From positions 366,252,639 to 366,316,638 of the forward strand of contig CM046879.1 of assembly GCA_025667525.1 (NCBI GenBank): a stretch of 64,000 nt of DNA, given 5' to 3'. This DNA is from Glebionis coronaria (lineage: Eukaryota; Streptophyta; Magnoliopsida; Asterales; Asteraceae). Made by a program: the position numbers and the translations under genes. Under the pieces are notes generated by a model. The model was not told where the DNA came from. It saw nothing but the letters and a program-made list of their open reading frames with translations, and did not search any database. Below, in pieces: positions 23,242 through 34,355 of this stretch. How positions within the stretch are numbered: position 1 is the first letter of the stretch; each line of letters starts with the position of its first letter.

Positions 23242-23583
23242 ATGGAGTACGCATCTCTTACGGATAAGACCATCCTCTCGGGTACGGATAATCGTCCACC
23301 AATGTTGGTGAAGACTATGTATGAGGATTGGGCTTACCGAATGGAACTTTATATGTTGAACAAAGAAAATGGACATCCAATTTGGGCATCGGTGCTCAAT
23401 GAACCATTGGTATATGGTACTATGACGGAAGGTGTTGTTACTCGTCCTCGCACAACGGGTGAACTAACTGGAGATGCTAAGATACAAGACAAGTGTGATA
23501 AACAAGCTACAAATATCATTCTCCAAGCCCTTCCTCCAGATGTCTACAAACTCGTCAATAAACATAAAGTTGCCAAAGAATTA
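23242..23583 (+). pseudogene. Copia-3 gag fragment, unit 4, fused to Athila-1
   Basis: The fourth copy shares TDKT with unit 2. It stops matching at KVAKEL near 23583, 28 bases or so before the end reached by the other copies, and runs straight into Athila-1 gag sequence in a different frame. The junction removed the Athila-1 5' LTR, primer site and leader. Confidence 0.85.
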
Positions 23584-24890
23584 CTCGTAATCAAGCAAGA
23601 CGTGCACGTAAACGAAAAAACCGAAAGGAGTCAACACCTACTCCTAATCTTTCTAGTGAGGAGTCTCTTATTGACGAACCCATTGTAAGAGAAGAACCAA
23701 CCATGGCGAATCGAACTATGATGGAGTTACTTCAAGCACCCACCGAGGGTTATGGAGAGGCTATTGTAATTCCCGCTATCCTTGCGGAGAATTTTGAAGT
23801 GAAAACGGGTTTGTTGTCGATGATCCAAAACAACAAATTCTGTGGTGATGAAAAGGACAACCCGCACAACCATATCCGCCAATTCAATCGTCTTACCACC
23901 ACTTGCAAATTTAAGGATGTTGCTAATGACTCGATTAAGATGATGCTTTTTCCGTATTCCTTAGCGGGGCCCGCTAAAATTTGGTTAGATAAAGAGCCAC
24001 CCAATTCTATATTGACGTGGAAGGATCTCGTGTCTAAGTTTGTGAACCAATTTTTTCCGCCCTCTAAGACTACACATTTGAAAAACGAGATTTCAAAATT
24101 TTCACAAGAATTTAATGAAAGTTTTTCAACGGCTTGGAATAGGTTTAAGGAAATTTTACATGAGTGTCCTCATCACGGTTTTTCTGACTTGCATCAAATG
24201 GACACGTTTTACAATGGACTTAATGATCATGAAAGGGATTATCTAAATGCCGCCGCGGGTGGTAATTTTTTGTGTAAAACGGTTGAGGAAGCTTTGGTGA
24301 TAATTGAGAATAGATCTAAGGTGTATAGTCCTCGTAGCACGTCTAGTGTTCGTAAGGCTTCGTCTTCGGCTTCACCTTCTTTGTCTACTACCATCGATGC
24401 TTGCCAAATTGAGGCGAACTTGGAAAAAAAAATCTTTGATAAGCTTAAAGGTCTTTTGATTGAGTTAAAAGTTGGAGAACCAAGTACTCCCGCTACGGCT
24501 AAAGCGGTTGAGGTTTCATGTATGTATTGTGGTGGAGGTCATGATTTCTCTGAGTTCATTACCAACGGTGGTAACATTTTGAGTGCCTACACGGCCACGG
24601 GAACTTACAACCAAAACGGTCAAGTTACCCGCTCTAATCAATTGACTCCACCGAGTTCTGGTTCAAATCAAAATTCTAACAACAACTATCGAAACAATCA
24701 AGTTGGTTTCAAAAACAATTACAACAAAGGAAACTATGGTAATCAAGGGGATAATAATCAAGTTTCAAACAAAAATCAAAGTGATTTTCAAAACAGCAAC
24801 AAAAGTTTGCAAACTTTGAAACATCTTCCAAATGAATTTGTTGAATACGCTAATGGGAACGATGCTAGGTTTGACAACATTCAAAGATAA
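23584..24890 (+). pseudogene. Athila-1 gag
   Basis: The frame is open from the junction at 23584; an ATG at 23703 opens MANRTMMELLQAPTEG. The capsid region includes FPYSLAGPAKIWL, LTWKDLVSKFVNQFFPPSKT and DTFYNGLNDHERDYLNAAAGG. The knuckle reads CMYCGGGHDFSEF: the last Cys of the CX2CX3HX4C form seen in Athila-2 and Athila-3 is replaced by Phe. An Asn/Gln-rich region follows. An in-frame TAA at 24888-24890 interrupts it, and the same frame continues beyond. Confidence 0.88.
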
Positions 24891-26504
24891 ATCATTAGCC
24901 TAAGATCCGAGTTTAAGAACGACTTGAAGAAAGAGTTGAAAAATGAGTTAGCAAATGAGCTTAAAATCCATACAAACAAGATGGAAGGAAATGTACCTAG
25001 GTTTCAACAAAACCAACAAAAAATGGAACAAGGGCAACATGAAATTAAGAAAGAAATGATTAAAGCCGAGAAGAGACAATCCATGTTTGAGGACAAAATT
25101 TCATCTATGTTTGAGGCAATTATGTGCAAACCGTCTTCTAGTAGTCTTCCTAGCAACACCATATCAAACCCTAAGGGTGAGATGAAAGTGATTACCACAC
25201 TTAGTGGTAAGACACTTAAGGAACCGACTCCTCAACCAATTGCTCCTACGGAGGATGCAATTGAGGAAGAACCCGAGGTGGTGGTCGAAAAGGAGCATGT
25301 CCCAATCCCACGAAGTACCGCTCATGCCACACCTACGGTTGACCCATTACCAACATTGGAACCTGAGATTCCAAAGGCTATGCCTATGCCTCAACCCACA
25401 CCACCTTTTCCCTATCCATCGAGACTTAGAAAGGAGAAACGTCAAGAGCGCGACAATTACCAATTTGAGCTTTTTATGAAAAAAAATCGTGATTTGCACT
25501 TTAATGTGAGTTTCGCCGATGCTTTGGTCATGATGCCTCGATTTGCCGCTAACTTTAAGAGTATGCTGAAAAACAAGAAGAAATTGCATCAATTGTCTAG
25601 TTGTTCATCGGTTTATCTTAATCGCATACCTCAAAAAGTCGGTGATCCCGGTAAATTTTTGATCCCTTGTGCAATCCAAGATATGGAAGAATGCTTTGCC
25701 TTGGCCGATCTTGGTGCTAGCATTAACTTGATGCCACTTGCAATCTTCAAGTCGCTCAATCTTCCTAATCTTACTTCTTCACTAATGTCTATCGAGTTGG
25801 CCGACCATTCCACGATTCCCGCATGTGGATTGGCGGAAGACGTTTTTGTGAAAGTGGGAAAGTTCTATTATCCGGTAGACTTTATCGTTGTCGATATTCC
25901 CACGAATCCTCAAGTTCCTCTCATTTTAGGTCGTTCGTTTTTAGATACGTCTATGGCTTTGATCGATGTTAATGCTAGAAAGATCACCTTACGTTTCAAC
26001 GACGAGGAACTTGTTATAAACGCAACTCAAAACTCTCAAATTTCTCATGTTTATTCCGTTGCAACCATAAACCTCGTTGATATGATTGACGTTGTTTGCG
26101 AGGAATTTTCACAAGAAGTTCTAGGTTTTGGTGATGATGAAAATAGTGGCAATCCCACTATGTTGGATCCCATTCTTGATAACTCGACACCAACCTTCAC
26201 TCCATTTGAATGTGGTGGTTTTACGTTGGAAGAATTCGATGTTCCACGTACTTGTAACGAATACCTCGACAATGATGAGGACTTCTCGATTATCAAGGAT
26301 TTTCTTAACGATTTCCCATTTTCTCCACCCGAGGAGGTTATGAGTATCGAGCCCAAGTCTTCAATTGAGGAACCACCTATCCTCGAGTTGAAAGATTTAC
26401 CTCCTCATCTCGAATATGTCTTTTGGAGGAGGGCGACGAGTTGCCGGTTATTATTGCGAAAGAACTTTCGGATGATGAAAAAACCGGACTTGTCGATGTT
26501 CTAA
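24891..26504 (+). pseudogene. Athila-1 gag C terminus and protease
   Basis: The frame continues with a Lys/Glu-rich coiled-coil-like stretch (KELKNELANELK), a Pro-rich linker, then the protease: ADLGASINLMPL with its Asp near 25707, VDFIVVDIP and PLILGRSFLDT. The protease uses D-L-G-A rather than D-S/T-G-A, as usual for Athila relatives. It ends out of frame after about 26424, where RT is read from another frame, so there is a 1-base shift at about 26420-26425. Confidence 0.88.
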
Positions 26505-27352
26505 AGGATCACAAAGGGGCAATTGCGTGGAAGTTACCCGACATTAAGGGGATCGATCCTAAATTTGGTACCCACAAAATCTTAATGGAGGAGGATTACA
26601 AGCCCGCAATCCAATGTCAAAGGAGGGTGAACCCCAAAATTCACGACGTCATCAAAAAGGAAGTCCTAAAACTCCTTGACGCGGGAATGATTTACCCTAT
26701 TTCCGATAGCCCTTGGGTGAGTCCTATTCATTGTGTCCCTAAAAAGGGAGGAATGACCGTTGTGCCAAACGATGCCAACGAGTTAATTCCCACTAGACTC
26801 GTGACCGGATGGAGAGTGTGCATTGACTATCGTAAGTTGAATGAAGCCACTCGTAAAGACCATTTTCCCTTACCCTTCATGGACCAAATGTTGGAGCGTC
26901 TTGCCGGAAACGATTTCTATTGCCTTTTAGATGGTTTTTCCAATTACTTCCAAATCCCCATCGATCCTCGTGATCAAGAAAAAACTATGTTTACGTGTCC
27001 ATATGGAACGTTTGCCTATCGTAGAATGCCATTCGGACTTTGCAATGCACCGGGAACCTTTCAAAGGTGCATGATGGCTATTTTTAATGATATGATCGAG
27101 AAGACGATGGAAGTCTTCATGGATGACTTTTCCGTGTTTGGTTGTTCGTTCACTTCGTGTTTGTCGAATCTTGAGAGAATGTTGAAGCGTTGTGAGGAAA
27201 CCAACCTTGTGCTTAATTGGGAAAAATGTCATTTTATGGTTAAAAGTGGAATCGTCTTAGGGAACAAGGTTTCGAAAGCGGGGATTGAGGTAGATCAAGC
27301 TAAGGTAGACGTCATCGCCAAATTACCTCATCCCAAAACCGTCGATTCATAG
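26423..27352 (+). pseudogene. Athila-1 reverse transcriptase
   Basis: It carries DAGMIYPISDSPWVSPI, WRVCIDYRKLN, PYGTFAYRRMPFGLCNAP and the active site VFMDDFSVFG near 27115-27144. The frame ends at a stop near 27350, in a region where a 12-base word (TCGTCGATTCAT) occurs twice about 28 bases apart. Part of the connection domain looks deleted or rearranged there. Confidence 0.9.
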
Positions 27353-28350
27353 GCCACGCGGGCTTTTATCGTCGATTCATCAAGGATTTTGCAAAGATCT
27401 CTCGACCTATTACACATCTCCTTGAAAAAGAGGCACGTTTTGTCTTTGACGAAGATTGTGTACGAGCCTTTGAAATCCTAAAGAAGAAACTTACTGAAGC
27501 TCCCATTCTTGTTGCTCCCAATTGGAACCTCCCCTTTGAGCTCATGTGTGATGCTAGTGACTACGCTATCGGGGCCGTATTGGGGCAACGTCATGAAAAG
27601 CACTTCTTGCCTATTCACTATGCTAGAAAGACGATGACCGAGGGTCAACTAAAATACACTACAACGGAGAAGGAGTTCCTTGTCGTGGTGTATGCATTTG
27701 AGAAATTCCGACCTTATATCGTCTTGACGAAATTCATAGTGTATACGGATCATTCGGCTATCAAGTATCTTATGGCTAAACAATATGCAAAGCCGAGATT
27801 ACTTCGTTGGATTCTCCTCCTTCAAGATTTTGATCACAAAATCGTTGACAAAAAAGGAGCCGCGAATCTAGCGGTCGATCATCTTTCTCGTTTGGAAGAT
27901 CCTCACCAAAGTGTTTATGAGCCCAAGGAAATCACCGAAACATTTCCGCTCGAGACACTTGGTGTAGTGAATTCTAAGCTTGATTCTTCCACCCCATGGT
28001 TTGCGGACTTCGAAAATTACCATGCGGGCAACTTCATCATTAAGGATATGACGACTAAAGAAAAACGAAAATTCTTTCGTGACGTCAAGTTCTACTTTTG
28101 GAACGACCCTTACTTGTTTCGAACTTGTGCGGATCAAATCATCCGACATTGTGTCTTTGGTACCGAAGCTTCTAATATCCTTAGAGCTTGTCACGAGGGA
28201 CGCACGGGTGGTCAACATGGTGCTAATCTCACGGCTAAGAAGGTTTTTTATGCCGGTTTCTTTTGGCCTACTATTTATCGAGATGCACATGAGCTTGTGA
28301 AGTCGTGTGACTCATGCCAACGACAAGGAAACGCCTCACAAAAAAGATGA
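27353..28350 (+). pseudogene. Athila-1 RNase H and integrase zinc-binding region
   Basis: The RNase H signature [15 protein letters not shown] starts near 27544, followed by [28 protein letters not shown] and the [10 protein letters not shown] linker. The integrase HHCC region follows ([12 protein letters not shown] to CDSCQRQG, about 28205-28330). The frame is lost near 28340 in an A-run, and the integrase core continues in another frame. Confidence 0.88.
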
Positions 28351-28692
28351 AATGCCACAAAATATCATCCAAGTGTGTGAGATCTTTGACGTTTGGGGCA
28401 TCGACTTTATGGGGTCGTTCCCATCATCTCGTGGTAATAAGTACATCCTTGTCGCGGTTGACTACCTATCTAAGTGGGTGGAAGCTAAGGCTTTGGCCAC
28501 AAATGATGCTCGTGTGGTAGTGAAGTTTTTGAAAAGCTTGTTTTCTCGGTTTGGAACCCCTCGTGCGATCATAAGCGATCGTGGAACCCATTTTTGTAAC
28601 GACCAATTCGAAAGGGTCCTAAGGAAATATGGGGTTACACATCGGCTTTCTATGGCTTATCACCCACAAACGAGTGGGCAAGTCGAGGTTTC
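28307..28692 (+). pseudogene. Athila-1 integrase core, 5' part, cut by Copia-2
   Basis: It reads [20 protein letters not shown] with the first catalytic Asp, then [11 protein letters not shown] with the second, then [10 protein letters not shown]. Within that segment, at 28692, Copia-2 begins after the 5-base target GTTTC (28688-28692). The same reading frame resumes at 41200 on the other side. Confidence 0.92.
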
Positions 28693-29199
28693 TGTTGGGA
28701 ATTATTTGTTAAGTGTCAAGTACCGTTAGTGTATTTGAAGTACTGTTAGTGTTATGTATGTACCGTTAGTGTTAACGCGGTACATAGTAAGTACTGCTAC
28801 TTATAAAGTAAGTACTGCTATGATGATTAGGACGAATATATCTTTGTATAAGATATGTCATAGTTATAGTTAGAGTATATCTTATGTGATATACCTAAAT
28901 AGTTAGAATATTGATAATATATCGTCTGTGATATAGTTATCTTTATATAATATTCTAAGGTTTCTAGGGTTCCTTACTCTATAAAAGGAACATAGGTACA
29001 ATGTCTTTTATATACCTCATACAAGTCGATTAATAAGAGAATCGAATAGTTAAAAGTAATTTTGTTCTTCTGTGCTTTATAAGTTAGATTCCGCATAACT
29101 TATTTAGTGTTTAGTAAGAGTGCTCAAAGTGTTTTAGTTTGATTACAAACTATTATACTAATTCTTAACAGAATATAGATCCAACCAAAGGGATCAACA
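28693..29199 (+). repeat. 5' LTR of Copia-2 (507 bp)
   Basis: TGTTGGGA...GATCAACA. Four exact AGTACYGYTA words and one near-match lie in the first 130 bases (28719-28820), where U3 enhancers would be. TATA box CTCTATAAAAGG at 28977-28988, followed by the AGGTA/TACCT inverted repeat. Confidence 0.96.
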
Positions 29200-29201
29200 A
29201 G

Positions 29202-29213
29202 TGGTATCAGAGC
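29202..29213 (+). other. Primer-binding site (initiator tRNA-Met) of Copia-2
   Basis: TGGTATCAGAGC, two bases after the LTR end; complementary to the 3' end of initiator tRNA-Met. Confidence 0.93.
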
Positions 29214-29273
29214 TTGTTGAGAAACTCTAAAAAAGAAGAACAAACCTATACACTCCACACATACCAAATCTCA

Positions 29274-31016
29274 ATGTCTCAACCAGATGGTGTTAATGCT
29301 CACTTGGATGATGTTCAGAACACTGATCCTGTTCTACCACAAGGACAACCACAAGTTGTGCATCCTGCACCAACACAAGGTGCTCAAGTCGTGAATGATG
29401 TAGCTACCTCTACACCAACACCTTCTCATACTCTGTCTGTTGTTAAACTCCCAGTTCTCAAAGGTGAAAATTATGAGACTTGGGCTATGCAGATGGAACA
29501 TTACTTGAATCACACAGATCATTCTGTGTGGCAAGTTATCAAGAATAGGAATACACCAAAGAAGCTACACTGGTTACCAGACAATACATGCTATGTTCTA
29601 CCTGTTGTGACTGCTGATGAGGTACAAGCAGAGATCAGAGAAAGAAAAGCTAGAACTGGTTTGGCTATGGCTCTTTCTAAAGACATTCTACCAAGCTTTC
29701 ATCATTATAAAGATGCCAAAGATATGTGGGATGCTATAAAACTTAGATTTGGAGGCAATGACAAATCTAAGAAAATTAAGAAGATTGTTCTTACGCAAGA
29801 ATTTGATAACTTCTCTATTACCAGTATAGAGGTAATACATGGTGGATATGGAAGGTTCAGCAAGTTGCTTATTCAGTTGGCAGTTTATGGACAAGTAATT
29901 CCTAATGAAGAAGCAAATCTAAAATTCTTAAGAAGTGTTCCACCAGAGTGGAAAGCAATGGCTATGCACTTCATCACAAGAGATGATTTGGAAACAATTC
30001 CATTTGATCATCTCTACAACAATATTAGAGCATATGAGATGGATGTTAAAGGCACTGAAGTAAAGACAGCAACTACTTCAAATTCTAACTTGGATTTTGT
30101 GTCAGATGGGAACAGCGGTACTTACTTTCAAAATACCGCTAGTGGATCTAGCAGTGGTACTTACTTCACAAATACCGCTGGAGGACTTACAAGTAGTACT
30201 TACCCACAAAGTATTGAAAGCAGCCCTATGATCTCTCAAAATCCACATGGAAGGTCTTCACCATTGTTTAGTGACAATGATGCCTTCTCATTCTTTGCTG
30301 GATAAGACAACAGGCCAAGATTAACTCTCAATGACTTGTTCCAAATGGATGATGCTGATGTTGAAGAGATGGATCTTAAATGGCAAGCTACAATGGTTTC
30401 AGTAAGATCTAATAGGTTCTTCAAGAAGACTGGAACAAAAATGACTGTTGATCCTAATGAGCCATTAGGATATGACAAGTCTAAAGTTGAATGCTATAAC
30501 TATGGAAGGAATGGACACTTTTCAAGAGAATGCAATAGAGATAAAGCTCAGACAAGCAATCTGAAGTCTAAGAACAGCTATAGAACCAGTCCAAGAATAA
30601 CTGAAAGCTCTCCAAGAGGAAACAGCAGGAGTCCTAAAGGAACCAAAGCATTGGTTACTGTAGATGTAGTGGTGAATTGGGTAGAAGAGGAAGAAGAAGA
30701 AGAGCTTGGATTAATGGATCTCTCTCATGAAGATACTGAGGTACATCCTTGTTCTAAAGATTGTATTCTTAAATTTAATAGTCTAAAAGTAGAACTAGAG
30801 GAACAGTATCAAAAGGTTAACACATGCACTGTAGAAGTAGAGGCTTTCAAACAGGGTGTTGTTAAACTTGAAGATAATGTAGTTTTGTATAAAAAGGTTC
30901 AACAAAACTATGAAGAGAAAATTAGGATTTTGACTCTTCAAATGAGGGAAAAAGATGTGGAAATAAAAGCTTTTGAAAGACAACTTTTAAAAATAAATAC
31001 AGAAATGAAGCTTTAA
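29274..31016 (+). pseudogene. Copia-2 gag with zinc knuckle and coiled coil
   Basis: ATG at 29274 (MSQPDGVNA). Copia gag pattern: LKGENYETWAMQMEHYL, KDAKDMWDAIKLRFGG and LKFLRSVPPEWKAMAMHF. A Ser/Gly/Thr/Tyr-rich repeat near 30110-30200 is encoded by motif copies. In-frame TAA at 30303-30305, then the same frame continues through a knuckle near 30489-30533 in which the second Cys is Tyr (ECYNYGRNGHFSREC). A Glu/Lys/Leu coiled coil follows to the stop at 31014-31016. The lost Cys and the stop suggest decay. Confidence 0.85.
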
Positions 31017-32284
31017 AAACCAGTCTTTGTAAAGAGAGGGAAGTAATTAGTCAATGGCAACAATCCTCTAAGGGACTGGGAAAATTGATTAATTCACCAA
31101 TGGGGTATTATGATAAAACAGGCCTAGGATATATTGAGGATCAACCTGGGTTAACCTTAACTAACAAGGACTTATCAAAAGGGGTTTTTGATAGTTCTGG
31201 TGAGGTAGATGATACACCTGAAAATGATAGATATGCTGAAGGAATGAAGGCAGTTCCTCCACCAGTATCAGGAATTTTCATGCCCCCTTGTAATGATACT
31301 AGTATAGAGTTAGAAGATCCTTAAGATTAATAATGTCTTTAACTCTAGTACTGTGTCTCAAGAAGATACTGATGTGACCAAGAATATTATTTATCCACCT
31401 CTAATGAATAACTTTGTTTCTGAGGAATCTAAGACTAGTTCTGCTCCCAAGCAGGTAAAAACTCCTAGCAAGATTTTGGAAAAAATAAACAACATACTAA
31501 AAACAAAAGGGCTGGGCTAGGTTTTGAAAAAGTAAAGTCAAAACAACCTTTCGAATATTCTTTAAGAAGAAAAGGATGTTATGTTTGTGGTAGTCTAAGT
31601 CATTTTATCAAACACTGTACATTACATGAAGATAAAATTGTGAAACAGAAGGCTACACAAAGGGTCATGAAAGACAGTAATGAGAAAAATGCACAGGGTA
31701 ATAGGAAACAGAAACTTAAAGATGACAAGCCTAAGTTTGATCATGCAAGGGTAGTTAAACAGGCTAAAAATAATCCTACCAAAAGTTTTGTTCCTAGGGC
31801 AGTACTTATGAAGCAAGGATTTGTATCCTTAAAGTCTGGTAAACTAAGTACCGGCAAGCCTAAATCTAAAAGTACTGCTAGACCAAACTCAAGTACTGTT
31901 GGTTTAAAGTATGTAAAACCAATGTTCTCCAAGACTTCTAAGAAGGTTTTTGAAAAGTTAAATCACCTAGAAGTAAGGACAAGAACAAATCAGTACAAAT
32001 GTGGGTTACTAAAAGAGATATACCATGTGTTAAAGCAAGTACCGCTAAGGCAGTACTTAAGTCAAAAAAGTCAAAGCACATAGAGTCACCTTATGAATTT
32101 GACAACATAAATGAAACCATGAAGTATAAGAGTAAAAGTAGCATTACTGGGAATGCTTCAGTACAAACTCTAAAATATGTAGGTCCCACAAGATCCGAGC
32201 CAAATGTGGCTTGGGTCCCTGTTAAAAACTAATAAGTTTTATTTGTGTGCAGGGGTATCTCATTGATGAATTAAAAGATAAAGG
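31017..32284 (+). pseudogene. Copia-2 gag C-terminal region, second zinc knuckle, degraded
   Basis: Short overlapping frames (31085-31324, 31640-32083, 31999-32232) hold basic low-complexity sequence. A knuckle GCYVCGSLSHFIKHC (CX2CX4HX4C) is encoded near 31575-31619. Several motif copies lie at 31845-31900 and 32036-32060. It corresponds in position to 12329-13174 of Copia-1. Frame changes prevent one continuous product. Confidence 0.7.
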
Positions 32285-33647
32285 AATTGTAGATAGTGGA
32301 TGCTCAAGACACATGACAGGGAACAAAGATTTTCTTGCTGAATTTGAAGAATTCAGATGAGGTCCAGTAGCCTTTGGGGGTAGCAAAGGTAGAATCATTG
32401 GCAAAGGGAAAATCAACACACGAAAGTTGGAATTTGAAGATGTCTTCTTTGTGAAAGAATTGAATGAGTTCAATCTCTTTTTAGTATCACAAATGTGTGA
32501 TAAGAAGAACAAGGTGCTATTCACAGACAAAGACTGCTTGGTGTTGTCTAATGACTTTGAGATGCCCACGGAATCTCAAATACTGCTTAAAGTACCCATG
32601 CAAGAAAATATGTACACCTTTAATCTTCATACTATTACTCCAACAAGTGGTATTACATGTTTGCTAGCTAAGGCTTCTTTAGATGAGTCAAATCTATGGC
32701 ATAGAAGATTAGGTCATGTGAATTTTAAGAATCTTAATAGATTGGTAAAAAGGAATTTGGTTAGAGGTCTACCTAACAAATCTTTTCAAAATGATTTCAC
32801 ATGTGCTGCTTGTCAAAAAGGAAAACAACATAGAGCCTCTTGTAAGACCAAGACTGTAAATACTGTGACAAAACCTTTACATCTCTTGCATATGGATTTA
32901 TTTGGTCCAGTTTCTATAAGAAGCATTAGCCATAAGACCTTTTGTCTAGTCATAATTGATGATTATAGTAGATTCAGTTGGGTTTTCTTTTTAGCCCTTA
33001 AAAGTGAAACAAGTGAATTACTAAAGGATTTTATCACTTTAGTTGAAAAGCAGTTCACTAAACAGGTTTTAATCATTAGGAGTGACAATGAAACAGAATT
33101 TAAGAATGCTGATTTTGATGAAAGGTCTAAAGGAATTAAGAGGCAATTTAGTAATCCTAGAACTCCTCAACAGAATGGAGTAGCTGAAAGGAAGAATAGG
33201 ACATTAATTGAGGCTGCTAGAACTATGTTGGCTGATTCACTTTTGCCAAATACCTTTTGGGCTGAAGCAATCAATACTGCATGTTATGTGTTAAATAGAG
33301 TCCTAGTAACTAAGCCTCAAAACAAAACACCTTATGAACTTTTGACTAATGTAAAGCCTAACATAAGCCATTTAAAAACCTTTGGGTGTCATGTGTCCAT
33401 ACTAAATACTCTTGATTACTTGGGAAAGTTTAATGGAAAGTCTGATCCAGGATATCTTGTAGGATATTCATTGCAAAGTAAAGCATATAGGGTTTACAAT
33501 TTGGCAACTAAGAAAGTTGAAGAAAATGCTCATGTCAATTTCTTAGAAAATAAACCCAATGTTCCAGGAATAGGTTATGCTTGGATGTTTGATTTAGATT
33601 ATCTAACTAACTTCATGGATTACTACTCTTTGCAAAAAGATTGTTAA
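32285..33647 (+). pseudogene. Copia-2 protease and integrase
   Basis: Protease signature VDSGCSRHMTG at about 32285-32320, then an in-frame TGA near 32357-32359. From 32427 one frame carries the GAG-pre-integrase segment NLWHRRLGHVNFKN with CAACQKGKQHRA. The integrase core has HMDLFGP (Asp near 32893), RSDNETEFKN (second Asp near 33080, with Glu where Gly is usual) and QQNGVAERKNR (Glu near 33184). It ends at a TAA at 33645-33647. Confidence 0.9.
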
Positions 33648-34355
33648 ACTAACAATGCAGGTGAGGAGTCAAGTGCAATTAATACATGTACTCAAGAAGA
33701 TGTTTCTTCATCTGATGAAGATGTTCACATCTATGTGCCAAATATGCCTACTGTTACTCCCATGTCTGCAACTCCCAAGAAGCAAACCATGCCATCAAAT
33801 GATGATCAAGCCTCCCAGGAGCTTCAGAGGATTCAAGATCAAGAAAAGAATGCTACATCTGCTAATAAGCAATCAGGAGAAGAATCTTTTGAGTCACAAC
33901 ACTCAGCAGTACATACTATACCTAGCGGTACTTCATCTGCAAGTACTGCTAAGTCAAAAACTGCTAGATCTGCTGACTCACTAGAAGAGATTTTGCAAGC
34001 ATTGGACGATGAAGACTTATATGCCAGTCCAGCTGAAGGAATCTTCTCCAAAGCTTCCTATGATGAGCAGGGTGCAGTAACTGATTTCAACAATTTGGAA
34101 ACTGAAATTCTAGTCAGTTCTATTCCCACTCATAAAGTCAACAACAACCATCCTGCTACTCAGATTATTGGTGATCCAAAATCTGCTGTACAAACCAGAA
34201 GACAACTGTAAACCAATATTAAAACTCATGCACTAGTGAGTTATGTCAAACAACAGCAGAGAACAAATCATAAAGATAATCAGCATTGTTTGTTTGCCTG
34301 TTTCTTATCTCAAGTAGAGCCCAAAAATATCTCTCAGGCTCTTGATTAAGAAAGT
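33648..34355 (+). pseudogene. Copia-2 integrase-RT linker, motif-bearing
   Basis: Low-complexity Ser/Asp/Gln-rich linker between integrase and RT (main frame 33735-34211). Motif words at 33906-33955 encode SGTSSASTAK-like peptides. There are stops at its end (34209-34211 and again just before 34359). It is equivalent to the repeat-bearing linker of Copia-1 at 10560-10720. Confidence 0.65.

Larger units (their letters stand above)
17014..23583 (+). repeat. Tandem array of a 1,882-bp copia/Athila chimera, about 3.5 copies
   Basis: Equivalent points recur at exactly 1,882-bp spacing: the gag ATG lies at 17596, 19478, 21360 and 23242. Units run 17014-18895, 18896-20777 and 20778-22659, with a partial unit 22660-23583. 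Each full unit is Copia-3 leader and gag fragment (about 954 bp) joined to the start of an Athila-like LTR (about 928 bp). Unit-to-unit differences are few. At many variable sites units 1 and 3 agree against units 2 and 4, suggesting that a dimer was duplicated. The final unit ends inside gag, fused to Athila-1 gag. Confidence 0.93.

Noticed and set aside
29202..29213. tRNA gene fragments at the primer-binding sites (also 15199, 16782, 46971, 58101)
   Set aside because: Only 12-20 bases match tRNA 3' ends and all sit next to LTR ends; these are primer sites.
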